DNA from: Spirochaetales bacterium
GTDB taxonomy: Bacteria; Spirochaetota; Spirochaetia; Treponematales; Treponemataceae
Reading direction: 5' to 3'
Length of the DNA stretch: 42,965 nt
Assembly: GCA_003246335.1 (NCBI GenBank)
Contig: QKAR01000076.1
Span: forward strand, 1 to 42,965
Of this stretch, positions 7,101-15,198 are shown piece after piece. The number at the start of each line of letters is the position of its first letter. Within the stretch, counting starts at the first letter, position 1. The notes beneath the pieces are model-generated. The model worked only from the letters and a program-made list of their open reading frames with translations. It searched no databases and had not been told where the DNA came from. The translations under genes were made by a program, and so were the position numbers.

Positions 7101-9086
7101 ATGCAGAAAGGATATCGTTCGATCAAGGACAAAAACGTCACCATTACCGATCCTTTATTCGCCCATTATGTCGACATGATCGCCGATACCGTTCTGCCCT
7201 ATCAATGGGATGTCTTAAACGACCGGATCGACGGGGCGAAGAAAACGAAAGATCTGGAAAATACATTAGATGAAAACCACTCGAATTCGACAAAAAACGC
7301 GAAAATATCCCATTGCCTTGAGAATTTTCGGATAGCGGCGGGGCTTGCGACGGGATCCCATTATGGTACGGTATTTCTCGATTCCGACGCGTACAAGTGG
7401 CTTGAGGCCGTCGGGTTTTGCGTCGGAAGCGGGAAAGGAGACCGTTTCGTGCCGCTTGCCGACGAGGCGATCGACCTAATCGCCCGCGCCCAGCAGTCCG
7501 ACGGCTATCTTAACACGTACATTACGCTCGTTAAGCCGGACGCCCGCTGGACGAATCTCGTCGAGGGGCACGAGCTCTATTGCGCCGGACACCTGATCGA
7601 GGCGGCGGTCGCGTATTACGAGGCGACCGGTAAACGCAAAATTCTCGACGTCGCGACGCGCTTCGCCGACTTAATCGACAAAACGTTCGGTTCCGGCCCG
7701 GGACAGATTCGCGGCTACCCGGGCCATCAAGAGGTGGAAGTATCGCTCGTCAAACTGTATCGAACGACCGGCGTTCGGCGCTATCTCGACTTAGCCCGCT
7801 TCTTCATCGCCGAGCGCGGAGCCGAGCCGAATTACTTTCTTGCCGAAATCGAACGGAGGGCGGGAAAGGGAATTTTCCCCGAACTGCGGGATTACGACTT
7901 AAAATACTCGCAATCCCATTTGCCGCCCGTCGAGCAGCGGGATCTCGAGGGACACGCGGTTCGCGCCCTGTATATGTGCGCCACGATGGCGGATCTCGCG
8001 CTCGAGTTCGACGACGAAAAAATGCGAGCGGCTTGCCTGGCGCTTTGGGAGAGCGTGACGAAAAAACGCATGTTTATCACCGGCGGCGTCGGTTCCTCCG
8101 GATTCCTTGAGCGATTCACCGCCGATTACGATTTGCCGAACGACAGCACGTATTGCGAGACGTGCGCGTCCGTCGGGCTTATGATGTTCGGCCAGCGCAT
8201 GGCATCCCTCTCCGGCGACGCCGCGTATTACGACGCCGTGGAACTCGCGCTCCACAACACGGTGCTCGCGGGTATCAACGCCGACGGAAAAAAATACTTC
8301 TACGTGAACCCGCTCGAGTGCTGGCCTGACGCGTGCTTGCCGCATACGTCGATGCGCCACGTGAAGCCCGTCCGGCAAGAGTGGTTCGACGTCGCGTGCT
8401 GTCCGACGAATATCGCGCGGACGTTGGCGTCCCTCGGTCGCTATATTTTCGCCCTCGACGGCGAAACCGTCTGCGTCCATCAGTTTATCTCGTCCCGCGC
8501 TGTCGCCGAAATCGCGGGCGTTCCCGTGACGGTAGACATGAAGGCCGATATCGCCGAGGGAGGGAGCGTCACGATCGGAACGTCCGGCGCCGCCCGGCTG
8601 CGCGTGCGCATCCCCTCATGGGCGGTTGACCCCGAATTTTCCGTGGACGGGAAACGGGTTGCCCCGCGCGTGGAGCGAAGCTACGCGTGCCTCGACGTCG
8701 CGGGCGCGGCCGAGCTGTCGATCGATTTCCACGCGAAGCCGCGCTGGGTCGCGGCCAACGATCTGGTTCGGGTAGACGCGGGAAAGGCGGCGTTGATGCT
8801 GGGGCCCTACGTGTATTGCCTTGAAGGCGTGGACAATCCCGGGAGCCTCGCGGGCGCCTATATCGACGCCGACGCGAAAGTTTCTCTCGGGAGCGCCGTC
8901 GAGGGCCTGCCCGGTGCGATGCCTTCGCTCTCGTACGACGGATACCGACTGGAGAACGGCGTGAAATCCCTGTATGGGACCGCTGAGTATTCGCTGCGGC
9001 CCGCGCGCCTGACGGCGGTTCCGTACTGCCTGTGGTGCAACCGCTTTCCCGGCGAAATGGTCGTGTGGCAAAAAATCCGGCTATGA
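7101..9086 (+). CDS. GH127 beta-L-arabinofuranosidase (DUF1680 family)
   Basis: 661-residue GH127 enzyme (Bifidobacterium HypBA1 is 658). The family removes beta-1,2-linked L-arabinofuranose from hydroxyproline-bound arabino-oligosaccharides. The Zn/thiolate active site is complete: E337 (GFLERF), E353 and C355 (YCETCAS), and C433-C434 (VACCPTN), aligning with HypBA1 E322, E338, C340, C417 and C418. An (alpha/alpha)6 barrel is followed by a C-terminal beta region ending PGEMVVWQKIRL. No signal peptide is seen, so it should act in the cytoplasm on imported oligosaccharides. I chose ATG 7101 with AGAAGAGG upstream; the frame is open from 7032, but that part contains an operator. First gene of an operon with the transporter and GH51. 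Confidence 0.92.
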   Translation: MQKGYRSIKDKNVTITDPLFAHYVDMIADTVLPYQWDVLNDRIDGAKKTKDLENTLDENHSNSTKNAKISHCLENFRIAAGLATGSHYGTVFLDSDAYKWLEAVGFCVGSGKGDRFVPLADEAIDLIARAQQSDGYLNTYITLVKPDARWTNLVEGHELYCAGHLIEAAVAYYEATGKRKILDVATRFADLIDKTFGSGPGQIRGYPGHQEVEVSLVKLYRTTGVRRYLDLARFFIAERGAEPNYFLAEIERRAGKGIFPELRDYDLKYSQSHLPPVEQRDLEGHAVRALYMCATMADLALEFDDEKMRAACLALWESVTKKRMFITGGVGSSGFLERFTADYDLPNDSTYCETCASVGLMMFGQRMASLSGDAAYYDAVELALHNTVLAGINADGKKYFYVNPLECWPDACLPHTSMRHVKPVRQEWFDVACCPTNIARTLASLGRYIFALDGETVCVHQFISSRAVAEIAGVPVTVDMKADIAEGGSVTIGTSGAARLRVRIPSWAVDPEFSVDGKRVAPRVERSYACLDVAGAAELSIDFHAKPRWVAANDLVRVDAGKAALMLGPYVYCLEGVDNPGSLAGAYIDADAKVSLGSAVEGLPGAMPSLSYDGYRLENGVKSLYGTAEYSLRPARLTAVPYCLWCNRFPGEMVVWQKIRL

Positions 9087-9099
9087 AAATGGGAGAGCT

Positions 9100-9114
9100 C
9101 GGCCGTAATGGCCG
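9100..9114 (+). repeat. Small intercistronic inverted repeat (CGGCC-GTAAT-GGCCG)
   Basis: Five-pair hairpin between the GH127 stop and the sugar-binding protein gene. Too short to call a terminator; possibly an mRNA processing or pausing site. Confidence 0.35.
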
Positions 9115-9150
9115 TGTCAATATTAGGAAAGAAACGAAGGAGAGTGAATC

Positions 9151-10497
9151 ATGAAACGGTTGATGCTCGGTTTGTTGCTTTGCGCGCTGATTCTTCCGTC
9201 CGCGATGGCGAATGGCAATCGCGATGCCGCGAAGGCGAAAGACGGCAAAATTCACGTTACGTACTCGTACTGGGGAACCCCCGACGAGGCCAAGACGATT
9301 CAGGCTCAGGCGGATACGTTCAACGCCTCGCAGGAAAAAATCGTGGTCGAAATCATGCCAATCCCCCACGATTCGTACGTTACGAAACTCAATACGATGG
9401 CGACCGCAGGCCAGCTTCCCGACTGCGGCATCATGAGCGAAGCGGGGGTCCTTCAGTTCGCCTCGAACGGCCTGCTCGCCGACGTTTCGAAAATGTACGG
9501 CGCGAACGACTCGAAGCCGCTCGACAGCCTCACGTTTAAGTATAAGGGAACCCCGGTCGCGTACTCGGCTGCGAACGAAATCCTCCTGATGTATTACAAC
9601 AAAAAAATGTTCGATAAGGCGGGAGTCGCCTATCCGCCGGCGGACGCGGCGCACGCCTGGACGTGGGACCAGTTCGTGGACACGGCAAAACTCCTGACGC
9701 TCGACGCCAACGGCAACAACGCGAAATCGGCGAAGTTTGACCCGAAGAACATCGTCCAGTACGGATGCATGGTCGAGAATCTCACGTGGCAGCTTGAGGT
9801 GTGGTGCCTCAGCAACGGCAGCGGCTTTTATAGCAAAGACGGATCGAAAGTCGCGATCGGCGACCCCGCGGCGATTGACGCCATCCAGAAAGTCGCGGAC
9901 CTTCATCTCGTCCACCATGTCGCGCCGCTTTCGGCCGGCCTAACCGACGACGGCATGCAGCGCTCGATCATCGCCGGCACCTGCGCCATGGGCACGGGCG
10001 GCGCGTGGAACGTCGGCACCTGCCTCGCTTCCGCTCGCAAGGAAGGCTTGGATTACGGCGTCGCCGTCCTTCCCTATATGAAGGACAAAGTCACGATCTG
10101 CACCGGCGGCCCGAACGTCGTGTTCAGTCAGTCCAAACATCCCGCCGAGGCGATGGAGTGGGTTAAGTGGTACGCGCGCGAGGAAAATAGCTGGGGCTTG
10201 ATAGAATCCGGCATATGGATGCCCGTCCTGCAAAAATGGTACGCGGACGAGAAGTTAACCCATAAGTGGGTGGATAATCCGAACTTCCCGCCTTACGCGC
10301 AATATAAGAGCGCCGTCGTCGATTACGCGATGAATAACTCCTCTTCGACCTCGTGGTATTATGTGAACAACACCATCGACTTCAACACCCTGCTCGGGTC
10401 GTTGCTGGGAGACGTTTGGACCGGCAACAAAACGGCCAAGGACGCGATAACGAAGGGATATAAGGATCTCGTTGCCGCGTATAACGGCAGTAATTAA
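9151..10497 (+). CDS. Family 1 extracellular sugar-binding protein of ABC importer
   Basis: 448 residues, bacterial extracellular solute-binding protein family 1 (MalE/carbohydrate-binding type). It has a Sec signal peptide (MKRLMLGLLLCALILP) ending SAMA-N, and no lipobox: the only Cys (C11) lies within the hydrophobic core. It should therefore be a free periplasmic protein, unlike the two other binding proteins in this window, which carry FTGC. The mature domain shows TYSYWGTPDEAKTIQAQ and later AMGTGGAWNVG, as in CUT1 binding proteins. AAGGAG lies at ~9138. With the permeases at 10568 and 11488 it forms an importer, probably for arabino-oligosaccharides because GH127 and GH51 flank it. A hairpin follows the gene. 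Confidence 0.9.
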   Translation: MKRLMLGLLLCALILPSAMANGNRDAAKAKDGKIHVTYSYWGTPDEAKTIQAQADTFNASQEKIVVEIMPIPHDSYVTKLNTMATAGQLPDCGIMSEAGVLQFASNGLLADVSKMYGANDSKPLDSLTFKYKGTPVAYSAANEILLMYYNKKMFDKAGVAYPPADAAHAWTWDQFVDTAKLLTLDANGNNAKSAKFDPKNIVQYGCMVENLTWQLEVWCLSNGSGFYSKDGSKVAIGDPAAIDAIQKVADLHLVHHVAPLSAGLTDDGMQRSIIAGTCAMGTGGAWNVGTCLASARKEGLDYGVAVLPYMKDKVTICTGGPNVVFSQSKHPAEAMEWVKWYAREENSWGLIESGIWMPVLQKWYADEKLTHKWVDNPNFPPYAQYKSAVVDYAMNNSSSTSWYYVNNTIDFNTLLGSLLGDVWTGNKTAKDAITKGYKDLVAAYNGSN

Positions 10498-10504
10498 CGC
10501 TGAT

Positions 10505-10536
10505 GCGGCGACTCGCGAAAGCGGGGCGCCGCTTTT
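10505..10536 (+). repeat. Intercistronic stem-loop after binding-protein gene
   Basis: GCGGCG (10505-10510) pairs with CGCCGC (10527-10532), an inner CGC-GAAA-GCG may pair too, and TTTT follows (10533-10536). It looks like a leaky terminator or mRNA-stabilising structure between the binding protein and the first permease. Confidence 0.55.
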
Positions 10537-10567
10537 ATGCGTTTGCGAAAACTCGGAGGTTTGCTTT

Positions 10568-11491
10568 ATGCGTTTGTCTCTCGGCAGGGCGACTTTTAAG
10601 AATCGGGCCCGGCGGCAGGAAGTGTCCACGGCTTTTCTCTGCCTCATCCCCTCGATTATCGGCCTGATTTTTCTCACGTACGTCCCGCTGATTAGCGTTT
10701 TCTCGCTCAGTTTTTTTAAGTGGGGCAACGGCGCGCCGATTCCCCGGTTTGTCGGGCTCGGTAATTACGTGCGCCTCTTTACCGCCGACCCCTATTTCAT
10801 CGACTCGATTCGCGTGACCGTTTCCTTCGCGGTATTCGCCGTCGTCGGGAGCATGGTCTATTCCCTTTTTGTCGCGATGCTTTTGAACAGAAAAATCCCC
10901 GCCCGCGGTTTTTTTCGCGCGGTTTTTTACCTGCCGTACGTACTGCCCGCGATGGCCGTTTATATCGGATGGTCGTGGCTCTACGAGGCGAACTTCGGGC
11001 TTTTCAATTATTTCCTTTCCGCGATCGGCGTCGAGAAACTGAAATTCATCGCCGACGGAAAACTGGTCGTGCCGTCTCTCTCCCTGATCGCGGTGTGGCT
11101 TTCGGGGAATCTCATCGTCATTTTTCTCGCGGGGCTGCAGAACGTGCCTCGCGCCTATCACGAGGCCGCGCTGATAGACGGGGCGAATTTCCTTCAGCGG
11201 TTTTGGAACGTCACGATTCCCTGCATGACGCCGATCATCTTCTATAATCTCTTAATGTCGCTGATTACCAACATGCAGGTCGTAACGCCTGCGTTGGCCC
11301 TGACGAACGGCGGGCCGGGCAATGAATCGCGGTTCATCACGTACTTAATGTACCAAAACGCGTTCATCAATAATCGACTGGGGTACGGCAGCGCGATCTC
11401 TTTCGTGTTTTTCGTCCTCATCGCGGTTTTTACCGTAATCCTGTTCGTTACGAGCAAAAATTGGATTTTCTACGAAGGAGACGCAAAGTGA
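10568..11491 (+). CDS. Sugar ABC transporter permease (MalF-type)
   Basis: 307 residues, inner-membrane permease of CUT1 sugar importers with about six membrane segments (e.g. FLCLIPSIIGLIFLTYVPLI and the C-terminal SFVFFVLIAVFTVILFV). The EAA loop that docks on the ATPase is visible as EAALIDGANFLQRFWNVTIP, with ALTNGGPGN further on. I chose ATG 10568 with GGAGG at 10556-10560; the upstream extension from 10472 overlaps the binding-protein gene and lacks a ribosome site. Its stop overlaps the next permease (GTGA). Confidence 0.92.
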   Translation: MRLSLGRATFKNRARRQEVSTAFLCLIPSIIGLIFLTYVPLISVFSLSFFKWGNGAPIPRFVGLGNYVRLFTADPYFIDSIRVTVSFAVFAVVGSMVYSLFVAMLLNRKIPARGFFRAVFYLPYVLPAMAVYIGWSWLYEANFGLFNYFLSAIGVEKLKFIADGKLVVPSLSLIAVWLSGNLIVIFLAGLQNVPRAYHEAALIDGANFLQRFWNVTIPCMTPIIFYNLLMSLITNMQVVTPALALTNGGPGNESRFITYLMYQNAFINNRLGYGSAISFVFFVLIAVFTVILFVTSKNWIFYEGDAK

Positions 11492-12336
11492 TTGCATCCG
11501 GAAATTCGCAGGCGCGCCGCGGCGATTGGCTGGCGCTGGCGCTGCTCGTCCTCCTCGCCGCGCTCGTCATGCTTCCTATCTGGTGGATGTTCCGCTCGAG
11601 CCTCATGACGAACGCCGAGCTCTACGCGTATCCGCCGCCGTTCTATCCCCGTTCGTGGCGGTTCGGGAATTACGCCGAGACGTTGCAGCTCTTTCATTTT
11701 TGGCGCTATTTCGCGAACACCATGGCGATTATCGTCCCGGCCGTTCTCGGCGGCACGTTGACGGCGACGCTCGGCGGTTACGCGTTCGCGCGCCTCCGCT
11801 TCCCCGGGAAAAACTTCCTTTTCATGCTCTGCGTCGGGTCGATGCTCTTGCCGACGATGGTTACGCTGATTCCTCTTTACATCGCCTGGTCTCGGGGGCT
11901 CGGTCTCGCGGACACGTTCTGGCCGCTGATACTGCCGTATTTTTGCGGCGGGGGCGCGTTCAATATATTCCTGATACGGCAGTTCATCATGACCATCCCC
12001 CGGGAGCTTGACGAGGCCGCCACGATCGACGGCGCGAGCCCGTTCCGCATTTTGGTGAGCGTCATCGCGCCCGCGATAAAATCCGCGATGATCGTCGTCG
12101 CCCTCCTGCTGTTCATTGGCCTTTGGAACGACCTTCTTCAGCAGATGATCTACCTTAATTCGGAGAAGAACTTCACGATCGCGCTTGGGCTTTCGGCGTT
12201 TCGCGGCTCGTTGCAAACCGACTGGTCCAAGCTGATGTGCGCGACCTGCATGTCGTTCGTCCCGGGCGTCATTTTCTATTTGATCGGGCAAAAGTATTTC
12301 GTAGAGGGTATCGTGATGACGGGCTTGAAGAACTGA
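11488..12336 (+). CDS. Sugar ABC transporter permease (MalG-type)
   Basis: 282 residues, second CUT1 permease. It starts at GTG 11488, overlapping the previous stop, with GAAGGAG at 11474-11480. Membrane segments begin at LALALLVLLAALVMLPIWWM; the EAA loop is ELDEAATIDGASPFRILV; the C-terminus ends KYFVEGIVMTGLKN, the usual MalG-family ending. No ATPase gene is found in this operon, so the importer probably shares an MsmK/UgpC-type ATPase encoded elsewhere (inference from family practice). Confidence 0.92.
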   Translation: MIASGNSQARRGDWLALALLVLLAALVMLPIWWMFRSSLMTNAELYAYPPPFYPRSWRFGNYAETLQLFHFWRYFANTMAIIVPAVLGGTLTATLGGYAFARLRFPGKNFLFMLCVGSMLLPTMVTLIPLYIAWSRGLGLADTFWPLILPYFCGGGAFNIFLIRQFIMTIPRELDEAATIDGASPFRILVSVIAPAIKSAMIVVALLLFIGLWNDLLQQMIYLNSEKNFTIALGLSAFRGSLQTDWSKLMCATCMSFVPGVIFYLIGQKYFVEGIVMTGLKN

Positions 12337-12361
12337 AGAGGATCGTGAAAGGATTTGCGGT

Positions 12362-13882
12362 ATGAAACAAAACGGGCGCGCCGCAGACGGCGCAAAATTA
12401 TATCTTGATCGCGAGTTCGAGGTCGGAGCCGTCGACGATCGGCTCTTCGGCTCGTTTCTCGAGCACCTTGGCCGGGCCATATACGGCGGAATCTACGAGC
12501 CGGGACACGCGACTGCGGACGGCGATGGGTTTAGGCACGACGTGCTCGGGCTGATTGAAGGATTGCGCGTCCCCTTGATTCGGTACCCGGGCGGAAACTT
12601 CGTTTCGTCGTTCAAATGGGAAGACAGCGTCGGTCCCGTCGAGCGAAGGCCTCGCCGGCTCGATCTCGCGTGGCGCTCGTGCGAGCCGAATCGGTTTGGC
12701 CTCAATGAATTCATGAAATGGGTTCGAGCGGCGGGTGCCGATCCGATGGTCGCGATTAACCTCGGGACCCGCGGCATCGAGGACGCGATGAATCTCGTCG
12801 AGTACTGCAACCACCCGCGCGATTCGTTCTGGAGCGACCTCCGCCGCTCGCACGGCGTAGCGGAGCCGCATGGCGTTAAGCTTTGGTGTCTCGGCAACGA
12901 AATGGACGGGCCTTGGCAAGTGGGGCAAAAGACGCCGGGGGAGTATGGCCGCATAGCGTTTGAGACCGCGAAGGTGATTAAGCTTTTCGACCCGTCGAGC
13001 GAACTCGTCGCTTGCGGCAGCTCCGGGCCCTTTATGCCGACGTTTCCCGAATGGGAAGATAGCGTGCTTTCGCACTGTTACGACAAAGTCGACTATATTT
13101 CGCTGCATCAATATCAGCAGAATAAGGCCGACGATCTTTCGACCTATCTCGCGGGCTCGATCGGCATGGATCGATTTATTGAGTCGGTGGTCGCGACCTG
13201 CGACTTCGTTCAAGCGAAAAAACGCAGCAAGCGGAAAATGTACCTCTCGTTTGACGAGTGGAATGTTTGGTTTCATACCCTCGAGTCGGACAAAAAACAG
13301 GAGCCGTGGATCGTCGGGCCGCATCTTTTGGAAGACGTGTATACCTTTGAGGATGCGCTCGTCGTCGGCTGTCTCCTGAACAGCCTGCTGCGCCACGCCG
13401 ATCGAGTGAAAATAGCCTGTCTTGCCCAGCTCGTAAACGTTATCGCCCCTATCATGACGGATAATGGGGGTATCGCGTGGCGGCAGACGATTTATTGGCC
13501 GTTTTATTACGCGTCTCGCAATGGACGCGGAACGGCTCTCGACGTTCGCCTTGTCTGCGGGTTTTACGAGAACGCGGAGTACGGCGAGATTCCTTGGCTA
13601 GACGCCTCCGCTGTCCTTTCCCTGGACGGTAGGTCGCTCGCGTTGTTTCTCGTGAATCGAAGCCGCTTCGATTCCCTTCCCGTAGACTTCCGATTTGTGG
13701 GTTTCGAGGGCTTTCGGGTCGCTGAGCGGATTGAGTTGGCGGGGTTTGACGCAAAGGCGGTAAATTCCGCGGAAACCCCGGATGCGGTTATGCCAAGGTA
13801 TGTTGACGTTTCGGAAAATGACGCTCAAATCTCTTTACCCCCGTTGAGCTGGACGATGGTTAGGTTAGTTGAAGGCATTTGA
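12362..13882 (+). CDS. GH51 alpha-L-arabinofuranosidase
   Basis: 506 residues, the normal length of GH51 exo-alpha-L-arabinofuranosidases, which release terminal alpha-L-arabinofuranose from arabinan, arabinoxylan and arabinogalactan oligosaccharides. The acid/base E180 (CLGNEMDGPW) and nucleophile E299 (SFDEWNVW) align with E175 and E294 of the Geobacillus enzyme. Other family marks are RYPGGNFVSSFKWEDS, GLNEFM and the C-terminal beta-sandwich ending PPLSWTMVRL. No signal peptide, so cytoplasmic. AAAGGA lies upstream of ATG 12362. Last gene of the operon; a strong hairpin follows. The arabinose it releases enters AraA. Confidence 0.93.
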   Translation: MKQNGRAADGAKLYLDREFEVGAVDDRLFGSFLEHLGRAIYGGIYEPGHATADGDGFRHDVLGLIEGLRVPLIRYPGGNFVSSFKWEDSVGPVERRPRRLDLAWRSCEPNRFGLNEFMKWVRAAGADPMVAINLGTRGIEDAMNLVEYCNHPRDSFWSDLRRSHGVAEPHGVKLWCLGNEMDGPWQVGQKTPGEYGRIAFETAKVIKLFDPSSELVACGSSGPFMPTFPEWEDSVLSHCYDKVDYISLHQYQQNKADDLSTYLAGSIGMDRFIESVVATCDFVQAKKRSKRKMYLSFDEWNVWFHTLESDKKQEPWIVGPHLLEDVYTFEDALVVGCLLNSLLRHADRVKIACLAQLVNVIAPIMTDNGGIAWRQTIYWPFYYASRNGRGTALDVRLVCGFYENAEYGEIPWLDASAVLSLDGRSLALFLVNRSRFDSLPVDFRFVGFEGFRVAERIELAGFDAKAVNSAETPDAVMPRYVDVSENDAQISLPPLSWTMVRLVEGI

Positions 13883-13894
13883 AAGAAGCCTTAT

Positions 13895-13931
13895 AACGCG
13901 AAAAAGCCGGATAATGCGGTTTTTTCGCGTT
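13895..13931 (+). terminator. Terminator after GH51
   Basis: 15-pair stem AACGCGAAAAAGCCG (13895-13909) with CGGTTTTTTCGCGTT (13917-13931), one G-U pair, 7-nt loop. The GC core next to a T run has the shape of an intrinsic terminator and may work in both directions. It separates the GH51 operon from the next promoter. Confidence 0.7.
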
Positions 13932-13938
13932 GAAACAT

Positions 13939-13967
13939 TTGACAAATAACTTTTCTCCTCTTACTAT
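13939..13967 (+). promoter_or_regulatory. Sigma70-type promoter of the chvE-mmsAB-galK operon
   Basis: Perfect TTGACA (13939-13944), 17-bp spacer, TACTAT (13962-13967). The predicted start near 13974 lies just upstream of the operator at 13979-13994. Confidence 0.8.
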
Positions 13968-13978
13968 TAACAAGTCTG

Positions 13979-13994
13979 GCGTGTAGGTACACGC
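13979..13994 (+). promoter_or_regulatory. Operator copy 2, GCGTGTA-GG-TACACGC
   Basis: Perfect 7-bp inverted repeat with a GG centre, placed just after the transcription start. It differs by one base from the element at 693-708, so the arabinose regulator encoded at 727-1743 probably controls this operon too. Confidence 0.7.
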
Positions 13995-14038
13995 GACAAT
14001 TCGTACACAAAGAGTACGAAAATGTGAAGGAGGAAAAA

Positions 14039-15109
14039 ATGAAAAAACTCGTGGCTGCGTTAAGCGTCCTCGTGTTGCTCGGGGTCGCTTTTACCGGATG
14101 CTCCGGCAAGAAGGCGTCCAAAGTCGGAACTATCGGTATCGCGATGCCGACGAAGAGTTCCGCCCGCTGGATCGCGGACGGAAGCAACATGAAAGCCGAA
14201 TTCGAGAAACTGGGCTTCCAGGTCGATCTGCAATATGCCGAAGACGTGGTCGAAAACCAGATTTCGCAAATCGAGAATATGATCACGAAGGGCGTGAACG
14301 TGCTCGTTATCGCGTCCATCGACGGCGAATCCATGACGAAAGTCCTGGAAAAAGCGCATGACGCGAAAATTCCCGTCATCTCCTACGACCGCCTCATCAA
14401 GAACACCCCGTACGTTGACTATTACGTAACCTTCGATAACTTCAAGGTCGGCGTTCAGCAGGCGACCACTATCGAGACCGCTCTTGATCTCAAGAACGCG
14501 GCCGGCCCGTTCTATATCGAGCTGTTCGGCGGCTCGCCCGACGACAACAACGCCTATTTCTTCTATAACGGCGCCATGTCCGTCCTCCAGCCGTACCTCG
14601 ATTCCGGCAAGCTCATCGTCGGCTCCGGCCAGATGGGAATGGATAAGGTTTCCACGCTCCGCTGGGACGGCGCGACCGCCCAGGCTCGCATGGATAACCT
14701 CCTTTCAGCGTTCTACACCAAGAACAAGATCGCGGCCGTTCTCTCCCCGTACGACGGTATCTCCCTCGGCATCATTTCCTCGCTCAAGGGCGTCGGATAC
14801 GGCCAGGGCGGAACCCCGATGCCGTTCGTTTCCGGACAGGACGCCGAGCTTCCGTCGATCAAGTCGATCCTCGCCGGCGAGCAGTATTCCACGATTTTCA
14901 AGGATACCCGCTCCCTCGCGAAGAAAGCGGTCGAGATGGCTACCGCCCTTCTCGCCGGAAAGGAAGCCGATGTCAACGACACCAAGACGTACGACAACGG
15001 CGTTAAAGTGGTTCCCTCGTACTTGCTCGAGTCCACCATCGTCACGAAAGACAACGTAACGTCAGCCCTGGTTGATACCGGGTACTACACCGCGGACCAA
15101 CTTAAGTAA
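14039..15109 (+). CDS. chvE: ChvE-like multiple-monosaccharide-binding lipoprotein
   Basis: 356 residues, type I periplasmic-binding protein of the ChvE/XylF group, which binds several aldoses such as galactose, arabinose, xylose and glucose. The signal peptide ends with lipobox FTGC (C21), so it should be membrane-anchored. The mature part shows [42 protein letters not shown] and the C-terminal segment [18 protein letters not shown], close to ChvE family signatures. AAGGAGG sits just before ATG 14039. It heads an operon with the ATPase, permease and galactokinase. Exact specificity cannot be read from sequence; arabinose and galactose are the best guesses from context. Confidence 0.9.
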   Translation: MKKLVAALSVLVLLGVAFTGCSGKKASKVGTIGIAMPTKSSARWIADGSNMKAEFEKLGFQVDLQYAEDVVENQISQIENMITKGVNVLVIASIDGESMTKVLEKAHDAKIPVISYDRLIKNTPYVDYYVTFDNFKVGVQQATTIETALDLKNAAGPFYIELFGGSPDDNNAYFFYNGAMSVLQPYLDSGKLIVGSGQMGMDKVSTLRWDGATAQARMDNLLSAFYTKNKIAAVLSPYDGISLGIISSLKGVGYGQGGTPMPFVSGQDAELPSIKSILAGEQYSTIFKDTRSLAKKAVEMATALLAGKEADVNDTKTYDNGVKVVPSYLLESTIVTKDNVTSALVDTGYYTADQLK

Positions 15110-15130
15110 ACCGGACCCGCCTCTGTTCCT

Positions 15131-15164
15131 GGGAGGTCGCGAGCCGCTTGTCCCGCGGCCTCCC
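15131..15164 (+). repeat. Intercistronic stem-loop after chvE
   Basis: GGGAGGTCGCG (15131-15141) pairs with CGCGGCCTCCC (15154-15164), 11 pairs with one G-U and a 12-nt loop, no T run. It is probably an mRNA-stabilising structure that raises binding-protein yield relative to the downstream genes. Confidence 0.65.
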
Positions 15165-15198
15165 GTTAGGAAAAGGGCGGAACGGTAAGGGGAATTGC

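Noticed and set aside
8569..9918. 449-codon minus-strand open frame across the GH127 and binding-protein genes
   Set aside because: It spans two well-supported plus-strand genes and has an Arg-rich nonsense-like translation.
11470..12480. 336-codon minus-strand open frame opposite the second permease
   Set aside because: Shadow of a clear MalG-type permease.
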